64,000 nucleotides of DNA from Stratiolaelaps scimitus (GCA_019614645.1 JABWDB010000019.1:4262501-4326500); one strand, 5' to 3'; positions 11,815 through 23,200 are shown, counted from the first letter of the stretch. Notes: generated by a model not told the origin, from the sequence alone. Made by a program: numbers and translations.

Positions 11815-14765
11815 TTATGGGGGGGGGAGGGGTGAGGACGACAATGTTCCGAGGAAGGCGATGGCATTGCCTCTCTGCACGGCGAGGGACAGCCGCTGCA
11901 GGAGGAAAGAGCCAGCGCGCTTGTCCCCGGTGGCGCGGATCAGCCTATGGTAGACCCCCTCGAGGAAGTTCGCAGTGAGAGGGCCGTGCCCGCCCAAGGT
12001 CTCAAAGGCAAGGGGGGAAAACAGGTGGGTTGCTTGGAGAGCGGCGTACTTCCTTAGCTTTGCCCGTTCCGCACGCGCTACTGCGTAACCGGGGATGGTT
12101 GCACAGTGGTTGACATAAGAGGGTGCTAGAGTGTCAACCACAGTGCCGTCCCAAACCAGGTGCTGCCCTCGATGGAAGGGGACAAGGGTGAGGCCGTCAG
12201 GGCGGCGGCCGTCAGAGGTGTCGAGGCCCTGTGGCTCCCTTGTGCAAGGAATACCGGCGGAGTGGAGGGCCCTCACGAGCGTGTCATTAAGCATCGTGTG
12301 TCGCGGATGGCGACCGGCGCTGCGTTCGCACGAAAGACCGTGGTGGCCATTCGTTGCGACGGGGTCCCCGCAACGCTCGCAGCTGTGGGCCGCAACTACA
12401 GGGGCCCCGAGGCGAAGGCCCACACAGAAGCGGAGGGAGCGATCGTCTAGAGCAGTACCAAGGGACGAGGAGGGCAGCGCGTGGAGCCACGCCCCCGCAC
12501 CAGGCCTGTCGACAGCCCGGAGGCGAGCTTGGTCAGCAGCGTGTGGCGCAGAGGCCAGGAGGGAGTCCCGCAGCTCCTGGTGCAGGGCATCGGACCATGC
12601 CCGCTGCTTGCTCTGTTTGTCCGGAGGGACCCGAGCGCGGGCGCCCGTCTGGTCAAGGGCAGCTTCCTGGGAGGCGGAGAAGTGGGCGAGCGCCTCGGGG
12701 GGGAGGACTGTAGCGACCATGTCGGCAACCGCCGTGAGCGACGCGGCGTAGCAAACGTCGGCCAAGCGGCGAACACTGAGAATGCCGAGGCCCCCGAAGC
12801 GGACTGGAAGGGTAGCCTGCGACGCCGCCTCCGGAGGGAGCTGGAGGTTCAGGATCGTCGTCAGCGCGTCCAACACCAAGTCGTCATAATCGTGAAGGGC
12901 TGAAGCCTCAGTGCCGGCCGGGCATGTTCTAAGCAAGTGCTGCATGCGTGCCGCCGAGAAACAGGACCGAAGGAGGAACAGCCCCTGGTGAGCCGATAAC
13001 AGGGGCAGTCGGTCGAGCATCACGGCCGTCCTCTCGAGGCAACGGTCCAATAGCGGCCGGATGGCCTCGTCCGTGAGAGGGGAGCCGACGAGCTCGAGGG
13101 ACAACCTCTGAGTGAGACGGCATCCTGGGAGCGACCGCTGGAGGTCGGGCTGCGCGTCCAAAGAGAAGATCTCGCACTTAGTGGGGTTGAGGGCGAGGCC
13201 GCTGCGCCCCTCGTAGTCGAGTACTCGCTGAACGTCGGAGGCGACGGTCGCCGGATCACCTGCCAACGTTCCGTCGTCCATGTACCACAGCCGCAGACGC
13301 GACTGGAGGGACACAGCGAGGGGCCGGAGGGCCAGGCAGAAGAGGGCTGGGCCCAGCGGGTCCCCCTGCTGGACCCCGCACTCTGAGCTGATGACGGCGT
13401 TGTCCATGATCAGATGGGAGGGACCACGATAGGCCAGGTCGACCAGAGGGAAGAGCCCAGGGACGTGCTCAGCAACCTCCCGCAGAACGAGATCTCGACG
13501 GACCGTGTTGAAGGCATTGCGAAAATCAAGCTTGACCAGGGCCGCGTCCGGATGAGCGTGGATGAAGCGCGAGCCGCGTGAGCAGCGATCTCCGTCCCAG
13601 ACGCCTGGCCGCAACCCAACTGGGTTGGGCCGAGCAGGGTCACGACCGTGTCCCTCTCGTTGACCCAGGCTATCTTAGCAGCCAGGCGACGAATCGTGCT
13701 GGAGCAGGCGATGGGCCGTATCGACCCGTCCTTTTTCTTGAGGGCGATGAGGCGCGCGCCGAAGAGTATAGGCCGTAGCGCCGATGGAACCGTGCCGGCC
13801 CGCATGCAGTCGACCACCTTAGCGAGGGCCTTGGCGAGGGCAGTGGCGACGGCTCCGAGTGCGGGAGAGAGCAGGTCCCTGAGATGACGCGGCCGAAGGC
13901 CATCGGGGCCGGCTGACGAGCTCGGGGGGAAAGAGGAGACGGCCGCAAAAACCTCATCGGTTGACGTTGGGGCAATGTCGACCTGCGGGGGACGGACGGG
14001 GAAGGCGTAATCAGGAGGGGCGGGGGGGTGCTTTGCCCTGAGGGCGTGGAGAGCCTCAGCCGAGTCCGTGGCCGAGTCGGTAGAGCACAGGGCCCGGGCG
14101 GCACCAGAGATGTCACCCTCGGAGAGTTTTTGGGTGGCTATACGCGCAGCCATCTGGCCCGTATCCGTGGGCGGAGGACGAGGGCCGCGGGGGAGTTGAC
14201 GACGCAAGCGGTACTCCAAGCGCGCCCCAGCACGGAAGGCCGCTAGGTTTCCCCGAATCACGGCTGGGAGGGAGCGGGAGGTGTCGCCTTTGTCCGGCAT
14301 CTGCAAGACCACTCGGGCGAAAGCCAGGAGCGCTTCCCAGGAGGAGACGTCGTTATTGGAATGAACGTCCCGGAGCACGTCTGTGAGGGCCACGGCGACT
14401 AGGGAACGCGTAGCCTTCGGGACAATACTGAAGACTCGGGCCTCACGCATGGCCGCCTGTAGTCGTAGCTCGAGCGGTTGGGGCGCTGGACTCGGCTGAG
14501 GCACCGAACGGACCTCCGGGTGCCGCACCGTTATGTGCCTGTTGAGACCGCGCCGGGTGAATCTGCCCTCGCAATGCGGGCACGGTACACGCGGGGGGCC
14601 TGTGGCGTCTCGGGCTGAAGCGGCACGACGGGCTGCGGTGGCGTCTCGGGCTGCGGTGGCGTCTCGGGCTGCGGTGGCGGCTCGGGCTGCGATGGCGTCT
14701 CGAGCTGGGGTGGCGTCTCGGGCTGGGGAGGCGTCGCGAGCTGGGGCGATGGGACCTGGGTTCAT
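11815..14765 (-). pseudogene. Retrotransposon ORF2, reverse transcriptase plus restriction-like endonuclease (one frameshift)
   Basis: This polyprotein would nick target DNA and reverse transcribe element RNA there. Its N-terminus is a run of ARDAT-type pentapeptides, then a C2H2 finger (C62, C65, H77, H82; CPHC...H...H) likely for DNA binding. Reverse transcriptase motifs follow: SSAGPDGLRPRHL, LIALKKKDGSIRPIA, then after the break KLDFRNAFN (catalytic Asp), GVQQGDPLGPALF and WYMDD. About 300 residues later come a CX2C...HX3-4C motif, GRHPRHTMLND, RRPDGL and WDGTVVDT, the signature of the R2-type PD-(D/E)XK nuclease. A conserved tail ends RAGSFLLQRLSLAVQRGNA. One base is missing near 13568 (HAAR to RFIHAHPD), which splits the protein into segments 14765-13410 and 13614-11815. 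Otherwise no internal stops are seen. Confidence 0.92.
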
Positions 14766-16100
14766 GAAGAACGGGGGGGATTGAGAGCGGCTAGGAGGGG
14801 GGCGAGCTGACGCTGAAGCTGGAGGAGAGGGGCCAAGACCTCAGCGAGGGACCTCAAGGCTGCGACGATGCCTGGCACCGCTGGCGCGGCCGTGGGGCGC
14901 CGAGGCTCCGCGCGGGCAGGTCGACCAGGGGCGGCTCGACGGGGGGCAGGTCGACGGGGGGCAAGCCGGCAAGGGGCGGGCCGACAAGGGGCAGGCCGAC
15001 GAGGAGCAGGCCGACGAGGGGCGGGGCGGCGCGACGGGGCGGGGATCGCCCTCGGGTTCGGCAGCAGGACCATGGGGACCTGAGCACCGTCGGAGGGGAC
15101 CACAATACCCCGAGCCGCCGCAGCGTACGAGCGGGCTGGCGCCTGGGTCGACACCGGGGCCTCGATGAGCATAATGGACGCTAGGGGTGAGGTGTCCTTC
15201 ACCTGTTCGAGGACCCTGGCCTCAGTCACGAGCCGCTGACGCTCGCGGAGGTAGGCCGCCCGAGGGCACGACGGCGAGCCCGAGCGATGGGCACCCTTGC
15301 AGTTGACGCAGCGGGCAGGACGGGCGCAGGAGGCGGCGAGGTGGCCGGCTTCACCGCAGTTGCTGCAGGCCCTAGGCAGTGAGCACCGTGCCGCGATGTG
15401 GCCCGACCGGCAGCAGTTGAAGCAGAGTGGTGGCCGGTCAGGCTCCAGGACGACCGGATGGGACCTGTAGCCGAGGAACACCGAGGCAGGAGGCGGCCCG
15501 CTGAAGGTGAGCAGGACGGGCCGAGGCGAGCGACGAGCCGGGCCGGGCGCGGCGGGTAGGCGGCGGGCGGAAGTGACGCCGAGGGGTGAGAGTTCAGCCA
15601 GGATCTCGGCGTCGGTAAAAGCCGCGCAAACGTTCGTGATGCGGGCCGTGGTGCTTGAGAGGGCCGAGCAATGAGCGGTCACAGGGACGCCTCCGAGGGT
15701 CGTTAGCGTCAACGCCTTGCGGGCGAGCTCAAGGGTCGGCGCCCAAATGATGAGCCCGTCGGCGCCACCAGCCGGGGTGCAGCCCGGGAGAGCCTCATGC
15801 GCGCTCTTAAAAAGGCATCTGGCCCTGCTCGAAGGCGGGGGAAGGCCCGCCGGCCCCGACCGCCTTGCCACGGACGGTCACCTTGAATAGTCCGTGGGAC
15901 CTTGCGTTGAGGCCTGCCCGGAGGGCTTCCAGTGCGCGAGCCTCACGGCCCGCGCGACGCTTGGCGTCCTTCGTCCGCTGCTCCGTGAACGGTGCAGCGT
16001 TCTCCCTCGCGTCGTCATTCCCAACGACAGCGACCTCGTCGGCCGCTCCAGACCTCGCCCTCTTCAAGGGCGGCACCCTCGTCACGTCGTCCGGAGGCAT
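14762..16100 (-). pseudogene. Retrotransposon ORF1, Gag-like zinc-knuckle protein (one frameshift)
   Basis: This is an RNA-binding, Gag-like protein expected to package element RNA. The chosen start is the ATG at 16100-16098 (MPPDDVTRV...), because sequence upstream is repetitive leader. A basic LKRAR stretch near the N-terminus could be a nuclear signal. The first part ends at a TAA (15809-15807) directly after a run of five T, and the rest continues in another frame from the same point. The downstream part has a central domain typical of non-LTR Gag proteins. Three zinc knuckles follow: CX2CX4HX4C (CFNC...C), CX2CX4HX4C (CSNCGEAGH...C) and CX2CX3HX6C. After them comes a tail of tandem RRPAP-type pentapeptides. 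The stop TGA overlaps the ORF2 ATG. Confidence 0.85.
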
Positions 16101-16200
16101 CACCCCACCACCCAGCACAGAACACGAAAACACGCTAACACGGAAACACTCAAACACGGAAACACTTTCAGAGAGCTGGCTGCCAGCAGCTTCCTTGCAT
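16101..16200 (-). repeat. Retrotransposon 5' leader with imperfect GTGTTTCCGTGTT repeats
   Basis: Upstream of the likely ORF1 start, the minus strand reads as repeated variants of GTGTTTCCGTGTT, visible on the plus strand as aacacggaaacac motifs at about 16118-16168. The ORF1 frame stays open through it (to 16343), but the repeat-derived peptide is low in complexity. This is better read as an untranslated leader, possibly a promoter or RNA-structure element. Confidence 0.45.
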
Positions 16201-19200
16201 GTTCCTTGTGAAAGCTCCGCTGTAGGGTGCATCGCTATAGCGATGTTTGCTTCCATGAACTGGTGTCTGTGCGTCGTGCCCAAGCCGTGGCTTGTTGACC
16301 TTATAATCGGTGAGCTATTACCGTCATCGTCTGGCCTGTTCAATCGGCTAAGTCAGCATGCGCCAAAAAGGGAACTGGAGGACCGACGGATAGGCGGGGA
16401 TGTGTGGACTTTGCTAACGGGGGTGTGAGGCAGACCTTCGAAAGTTTAGGGCATCGGCATCGAATCACCAGGCAGTATATTCCTCCGTATACAGACATCC
16501 GTCTGCCGTAAAGGATGACCGTCTCGTGGAACGCCGCACCTAACCACGGACAAAAATTGTGATTTTTTGTCAAGCTTATCGAACATTCCGTTAGCATTAC
16601 AATACGTTAATGACACACGTTCATCTAGGTCTATTTTGTTTGTACTCATTGTTGAAAATGTTTGTCCTCTTCACATCGATCCCTATCTCATTTGAAGAAA
16701 AAGATTTCATGGTAATAACATAATCAGGGGTAACTTTTTTGCCTGTAGTTGTACAACTTCAATTATACAATAATTACATAAGTAGTTGCAGACAGGGTGT
16801 CAGCCCGAGGCCGTCATGGTCATTGCCCGGGGGAAACTGATCTCAAATGGTTGGAATTATCGCGCTATTAGGTCGGTACCGGGCCTATCGTTTATCAGGC
16901 CCAGTACATCACACATCAATCTGTGCACATCCGCTGCAGTCGCTTTGATCGTTGCTAGCTAATACCGACCGATTCGACTGCACGCCTAAAGTCTTCCCGA
17001 GTCGCTTTTTGGGTCCCTTTTTTTTGCTAGTTTTGCAGACGTCTCTGCCGTGAATTCTTCCACAAGGTCTTTATGTTCCGAATCTCACTTCTCATACATT
17101 TTTTGTTTCTCCTCATCTATCTCTTTATTTCGAGATGAGAACATGACGTGTACCCCTCCCATGCCCACGACGAATGTCCTACGCAGGAGGAAGATCAAAC
17201 TCGATCCAGGCAATCAGCGCGATACTGTACTTCAGTTCATGGAAGGGAGATCTTTCGCGAGATCTCTCTTTCCCACGCCGCGCGGTCCTCAGCTCTCATA
17301 TTTGAGTAGTTCTTTGTCCAAAATGTTGGTCTTTTTAGACTCCGCCTTCCCCGGCCGGCACCCGACGCTACTCAAGGCGTAGAGATTAGGCTTCCGCCTG
17401 CCACGGCTCCGTTCTGAGTAAGCTCGCCCTGCCGTGTCGAGCTGTTGTGGATATTAACGTGACTGGAAGAGAGCTAAACGAGATCGGACCAGTCTTGAAG
17501 TTCTGCTCGGCCCGACATAACTGCGGTATATTTCCACCCCCTTAGCGAGTATCTACTGCGAGCATATACGGGGAGGCAGGAGATAACACAGAACGAATGA
17601 TGAAGGCCCCAATTTGGCTTGGGGAAGCGGCAGACTGCAAACCGAGGACGACGTCTCAGTTTTTAGTAGTAATAATAATAATAATAAGGTTATATAAGAA
17701 TAGTGTCGACCCTCGATCCTGGTGAAAAACAGAGGGGAGGCTTGCTGTCATTTGAACAAATTCAATATAGTGGCAACGTTAACAACGGCGTATCCATTCA
17801 ACAATAACTAAAATTATAGAAGTAATTTGAGTTATTGCCGAATGCATACAGTGAATGTCACGAACCGTAACATTAATAACTGTGTCCGTTTTCCTTCTTG
17901 CGAAATACGACTACGCGAGGCGGTATCAACTCGGCCGTTAAAGCATCGCTCCACTATAGGGGTTGACCAATCACACGAAAGGATTGGTAAATAGTGTCTC
18001 ACTATTTACGGCAATTCGGCAACTACTTCCTCCCTACGAATTTATATCTCTCTCTCCGGTCATGGCTTTCCTTCTCGAAAACATTACTCCGGTCTCGAGT
18101 CGATGTCCGCTATCCAATACTCAGCGGGCATCTATTCGACTTATTCGTTGCCATTAATAATGATTGAAATCCCCTTGTGTTTCTGTTGTCTGTTTTCTGC
18201 CGTTTAATCGACCCTAAGTTAGTGTGCCGTATTGAACACAGGTCAGCGTGTCCCACTTGGCCAGCATCGGCGCCTGTGGGACACAATCCGAGTGTTTTGT
18301 CATATTGAGCAGCGACAACATCAGCTCAATCTAAGCTCCTTCAGACATCGTCTGGGGATATATACCTTGTCTCGTTCCTTGAACAACACCGAACAAAGGA
18401 AGTCACGACGTATTTGCACGCCACTACGGGCAGAAAGCACATTCTGCCTACGTTAGATGGCCTTTGTTGAGAGGTTGCATGTGTTTGTTCACATCTGCTT
18501 CGTCCCGTTTGGATATCGGGCCCGGGCCATTGTTCTGGACGCTTCTTCAAGACGTTCGTTTACCTCGAGCAAGATTTCCTCTTTAGATTTGCTTTGTACA
18601 TATGCCGTTCGACCTATAGTCGACAGTTAATCTGTGGCCGTATAGTGGTACCTATCCTCATTCCACTCGGCCAGAAATAGGTGAATCCATTTGCTAAAAG
18701 TGGTAAAAATACAACTTAGATTGAGGTGCCACCACCTAGCTTAACCCACATCGTGCTACAATTATGAGATGCTTTTCGTTTTTCATACCCAAAGTTGACA
18801 ATGATCTTGGTGATACGTCAAATTGATGGGGATGTCCAAATTGCCTGAACGTCACTTGCCGGTATGTGTGTATGTGTCGTGATGTGTGTGTCCTTGTATG
18901 ATAATTGATTTGCTTTTCATATATTTTCGTCTAATACACAATAGCGATAATCGATTCGAAAATGTACATCATCGTCTGAGTGCAGCACTTCACCTTGTGG
19001 GAGGCACTTCAAGGAAACTTCAAGCGTTTGTTTATAAATTACTTCTGCGTCGCCTCTCGTCGAATCGGTTTTGCGAGCTCTAATTTAAACCACACACCTG
19101 TTCATCCTGATATCTTAGAGCGGCCGGTGATTCTACATCTAGCAAAAATGTATTTTCTTGGAGGTCCACATGAATCTACTAGGATGAACACAGAGGGTTA

Positions 19201-19284
19201 ATCAGACATCCATTGTAAAATCGCACGGGAACAATAAGCACGAACGAGAAAGATCTCAATTCGCATTCGTAATCTGCACACCTT
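16201..19284. other. Non-coding stretch, no supported gene
   Basis: This is AT-rich DNA with an (ATA)n tract near 17668-17687. A 110-codon frame at 17050-17382 (+) has no domain. The upstream flank of the retrotransposon (16201-16450) is of ordinary composition. Confidence 0.4.
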
Positions 19285-19704
19285 GTGAACACTGCGCCAC
19301 TGAGAACCTTCTGCTTTCAGTGCTGGCTTGTGTGCAATCAGCAGCTGGGTTTGTTCACCGCATTTCACCGCAGCGTGCGCAAACGAAGCGGCAACAGAAT
19401 CAACCGCATAATGTCTACCCGGGTACAGTTACCCTTCCGTATACAGCACAACACATCTACAGCTGGCGTCTGTACGATGCAGCTGGCAACGTACAAAGTG
19501 AACGGCCATACTATGCCTGGCTCTGCCTGCAATTGTTCAATTCGGCCAGGTGTTTGTCGCCCGGTTCAGGTTGCAGGTACACATTATATTATATATAGCT
19601 TGCACTGGCTCTGTCATTCGATGCTGCCGGTGCCGTCGCAGCCGCCAACGTCATGTGCCATTGCAGGAACGCCAGCAGCGCAAAGGTGTAGTGGCGTATG
19701 CTAA
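19285..19704 (+). other. Possible exon region, unidentified
   Basis: A GC-richer block begins after a good splice acceptor (ccttctgctttcag at about 19307-19320). It contains a strong donor-like CAG then GTACAC at about 19574. Two forward frames stay open across this about 254-base interval. One of them (TMQLATYKVNGHTMPGSACN) has spaced cysteines and coding-like codons. I could not assign a family or decide between the frames. It may be an internal exon of a host gene or chance. Confidence 0.18.
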
Positions 19705-19798
19705 TGGCTGCGAGAATTGCGCGCGCTCGGGCGAGCTGCGGGATAGAGTCGAGACCCCGACAGGTGCTGGGGTCATTCTGGGGAAAGGTGTTCGCTAG

Positions 19799-19993
19799 CA
19801 CCGTACGACGACGCTGCGTATCTGGCTGAATAGCCAGCTAGACAACGCCGTCGCTCGCATGGATTTCGCACTCTTGAATCCTCTGGGAGAGAAACTGGAT
19901 CCATTCGTTGGCGGCAGCAGCTACACGAACGGACGCAAATGGACGCGTATTCGGTGTCTCACCAATATTCGGCGACGCCGTTGTCAGCGTTGA
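19799..19993 (+). other. Short protein-like frame, unidentified
   Basis: This 64-codon open stretch lies between a TAG at 19796 and a TGA at 19991-19993. It reads as protein-like sequence around LNSQLDNAVARMDFALLNPL and ends in an arginine/cysteine-rich tail. An ATG lies at 19859. The spacing to 19285-19704 would allow it to be a later exon of the same gene. No domain was recognised. Confidence 0.15.
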
Positions 19994-20178
19994 GAGCAAC
20001 CATCACGCAGGAATGACCGTCTGGCGACCCGTGCTTCCTCGGCGGAGTGCGTCACGCCGACAGCATTCATTGCACGTACTCTGACAGAGGCTGCATTGGA
20101 GCGTTGCTTATCGCTTGCGCGTTAACCGTAAAGCTTACGCGCGCGTAACGCTGTACACGTAAGCAAGCACAGGCGTGT

Positions 20179-20209
20179 TGTATATATATATATATTTATA
20201 TATATATAC
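20179..20209. repeat. (TA)n microsatellite
   Basis: This is an alternating TA tract interrupted once by TTTA. Confidence 0.85.
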
Positions 20210-20214
20210 ACTTT

Positions 20215-23200
20215 GATGACACGAGGGAGGACAGGAGAGGTTTCGAGTCGAAAGATTGAAGCAAATTGCTCGAACATTGGTCATTCCAAGTCTGGTTTCT
20301 CCTCGGTGGGAAAACATAAAATGGTAAAATGTCGTGAAACGGCTTGGCTGCTAATATGGTTTATGTAGTGCGGGTGATGCAGCTCATGCAGCAGCAACTT
20401 CTTCTTGTCTCGCAGACCTATCACCTTGGGAGGACTACGCAGTTGCAGGTACTTAAATGAGTCCACGGCGCAGATTGATGGCTCAGCATTTATAAAACCA
20501 ATTTTCTTTCGGCTTGTTTTATGAACATGTACCTCCGAGTTATGCTTCTCAACTATGTTAAAATTATAGCGAACCGGTTATTTCTCGTATGCGTAGGCCC
20601 AGTGGCATTCTGACAAATATATACAAGGCTCGCTTATCCCTAGTAATTCCCCGATTTAGAATGTCATCGGTTAGAAATCACAAATCCACTATCGAAATAG
20701 CATCGTATCTCGTGGCCCGTATACATCTCCAAATGGTGAAATGTGTGACAGTGTTTATTATATATATATATGTATTAAAAACAACAGCGTTCCCTTATTA
20801 GAGAAAAACCGGTTCGTCCCGTTCCTATTTCAGCCATCGGCATCCTCTTATATACTGATGCCCCCTCAACAGTTCCATCGAACGGCGAAGTGAGTTGGAG
20901 ACAATCGTGATTGAGTCACGTCGTGCAGTCAAGTGGGCGCACGCCCATAAGACAACAGATACACATATGGATAGCAACATACGGAGACCATATGCAGTGC
21001 CATCCCAGTGGGTGCGTTGAATGTGCTCGGCAGCACGCGGGTAATAATAACAATAATAACAAGAGCAAAACAATAATATCGCGTATGTAATCAGACGGCA
21101 GCCTCGCATGCCGCATGTTTATCTCTGGCGTTCTCTATTTTCCAATCTCGTGGGTGCATGGCCCTTCCGAGAGAGCACGAACGTTAGCGAGACCGAGATC
21201 GAGAGGGATAGAGAAAAAAGATAGACCCCAATCCTGCAGCACCGCAAGCAGCCTCGCCGTGCAATTTTCTACTGGTGGGTGCAGTAAGTAGGTGCGGTGG
21301 ACCAGGTAGGTGCAGTTGACTAGGGACGTGAGCCGCTTCGGTGGCCGTCTCCATACCGGTGAATGTCTGCTGCTCCCGTAGACAGATCGTCAACCGGCGA
21401 CCAGCGCCGGTAAAGGCGACCGCCGTCCATCGTCTCACTGCTCCTACTTCTAGTGCTGTCATGTCATTCTTAGGAGCCCGTGGCGTTGCTGGCGGCGGCG
21501 GCGGCGGTGGTGGTGGCGGCGACGACGGCCGGGAAGGTCCCGCGTCACGCTACGAAACGCGCGTACACGCAGTGTAGTTCCACCACATCAGCTGTCCCCA
21601 TTGGCTCGAAGGTCTGTCTTGAGCGCGAAGAAGGCCAGCCTTTCACCTGCTTTTCGGTAAGGCGGTGGCCTCGTTCGGTGGTCCCGTTCCTCGTCTGTGT
21701 ATACTGGTAATATATGGCCAAGGAGTAATACGTTCTGTGTGTACGTAAAGGGAGATGCCGACGAGGGGCCGAACGGATGATGGCAGCGATGTACGGGTGC
21801 AGCAGGAGACGTGCGCTGTTTTCCGCGGCCCTGAGATGCTATTAACGCGCTTGGGGTCATCGGCAGAAATGAGTTGCGCGAGGAACACTTCCCAACCGGC
21901 GGGCCGGAACTTTTGTTTTCACTCGTCCGACGCTGGCTTCATTGTCCGCTGGGTTAGCTAGCGGTACTAGCGGTGGTAACCGTGGGCATGTTTGAGACTC
22001 GGGAGAAAGCAGCGACATGGACTCTGCTAGGCACTCCCGCAGAACCCTGGCCGAGATATAGAGTATGGGGTTTATTGTCAGTTGGGACCTTAAGCTGGCA
22101 GCTAGAGGTGCTGTGATAGTAGCAGTAGTAGTACTAGTTATAGGACATTGACGAAGGGGTATTTGGCCAAGCGACGCTGTTGTCCTCGCTGTCGGAACGA
22201 CTCTGTTTCGACCTAATGGAAAACCACGCCAGCTCCGTATATGCTTGTATGGTAGAGTACGACCGTATTTCCTTCAAAAGAGAGGTAACTAATATTGCGG
22301 TGTGTTGTTTGTGTCCTTTTTCCAAAACAAATTAACGTTGTATTTGGTTCAGCTGAATAGCGCTATCAGCAACGTTGTATGTAGGGTATTTTGACAATTG
22401 ATGAAATCAGCGAAACGTAAACAGGGACATAGTTTCAGTACCAATTTGCCCACCAAGTCGCTCGGGGCCATTGGGCGCGTCTGACTTGATTATTATAGAA
22501 TAATTGTTACGTCTGCTCGAGCTATTTCTGGTACATTGGCGCATGACGCAGCATTTTCATAGTGACTTGTGATTGAAGCCCATTGAATAAATTTTGTAGT
22601 GTAGGCATGCTATCTATATGTTATGTATCGGCTCAGAACTGCTCCAGAGAGAGAGAGAAAGAGAGAGAGATAAATCGGAGAGAGAAAGAGAGAGAGACGA
22701 ATAGGTATTAAATTTCAGTCAATGATACACAAAATGCACAATATACAGCGAAAAAGCCACAGCAGAAAGATCTCCATGTGCACTCTCCTTCCGTTGGTTA
22801 CATAATCAGCCCCGCATCCGATTGCGCCCTCGGGTCGCGCGCCATTATAACTTGATTCTGTGTGTTTTGTTTCCTATCACATCTCGGCTCCTAATGTCCT
22901 GCAAGCCGAAATCGGACGGAGCTCAATGATTCGCTAGAAGAGGCGAATAAGCCTCCAGAACGGATCGTCCTTCCAGCCCGGCTGGTTCGTCTCGAAATTC
23001 AATATCGAATTTTTATCTTACCTCGTTGGAACGTGGCATTATCATTAAGTCAAATGTATACCTATGATTCTCTCCTTTTATAAGAACGCCATCTCGCCAT
23101 CTACTCAGTGCTCATTGCTAAAAATCGAGCAACAATTTAGTATAAAAAATTCTTCTCTCACATTTTTTGCTAGTCCGATCGGAATCCCTTCCCTGAATAG

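Larger units (their letters stand above)
11760..16200 (-). mobile_element. Non-LTR retrotransposon, restriction-like-endonuclease type with Gag-like ORF1
   Basis: This is a GC-rich island in AT-rich DNA carrying two ORFs on the minus strand, in the order zinc-knuckle ORF1 then ORF2. ORF2 contains a C2H2 finger, a reverse transcriptase, a CCHC motif and a PD...D nuclease. The endonuclease and zinc finger place ORF2 with the R2/NeSL-like group of target-primed retrotransposons. The Gag-like ORF1 is the unusual part. No long terminal repeats are present. The 5' end is set roughly by the end of the GC-rich leader, and the 3' end by an AATAAA at 11783-11778. Neither a poly(A) tail nor a target-site duplication was found, so the ends are uncertain. 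Two single-base frameshifts (about 15810 and 13568) break the ORFs. Confidence 0.9.

Noticed and set aside
12131..12903. Long plus-strand open frames (up to 206 codons) inside the retrotransposon
   Set aside because: They lie opposite ORF2, which has clear catalytic motifs. High GC content removes stops on the other strand.
14868..15083. Arg/Gly/Ala-rich plus-strand frame
   Set aside because: It is the antisense of the RRPAP repeats of ORF1.
15865..16428. 187-codon plus-strand frame
   Set aside because: It is antisense to ORF1 and its leader, is low in complexity, and has no domain.
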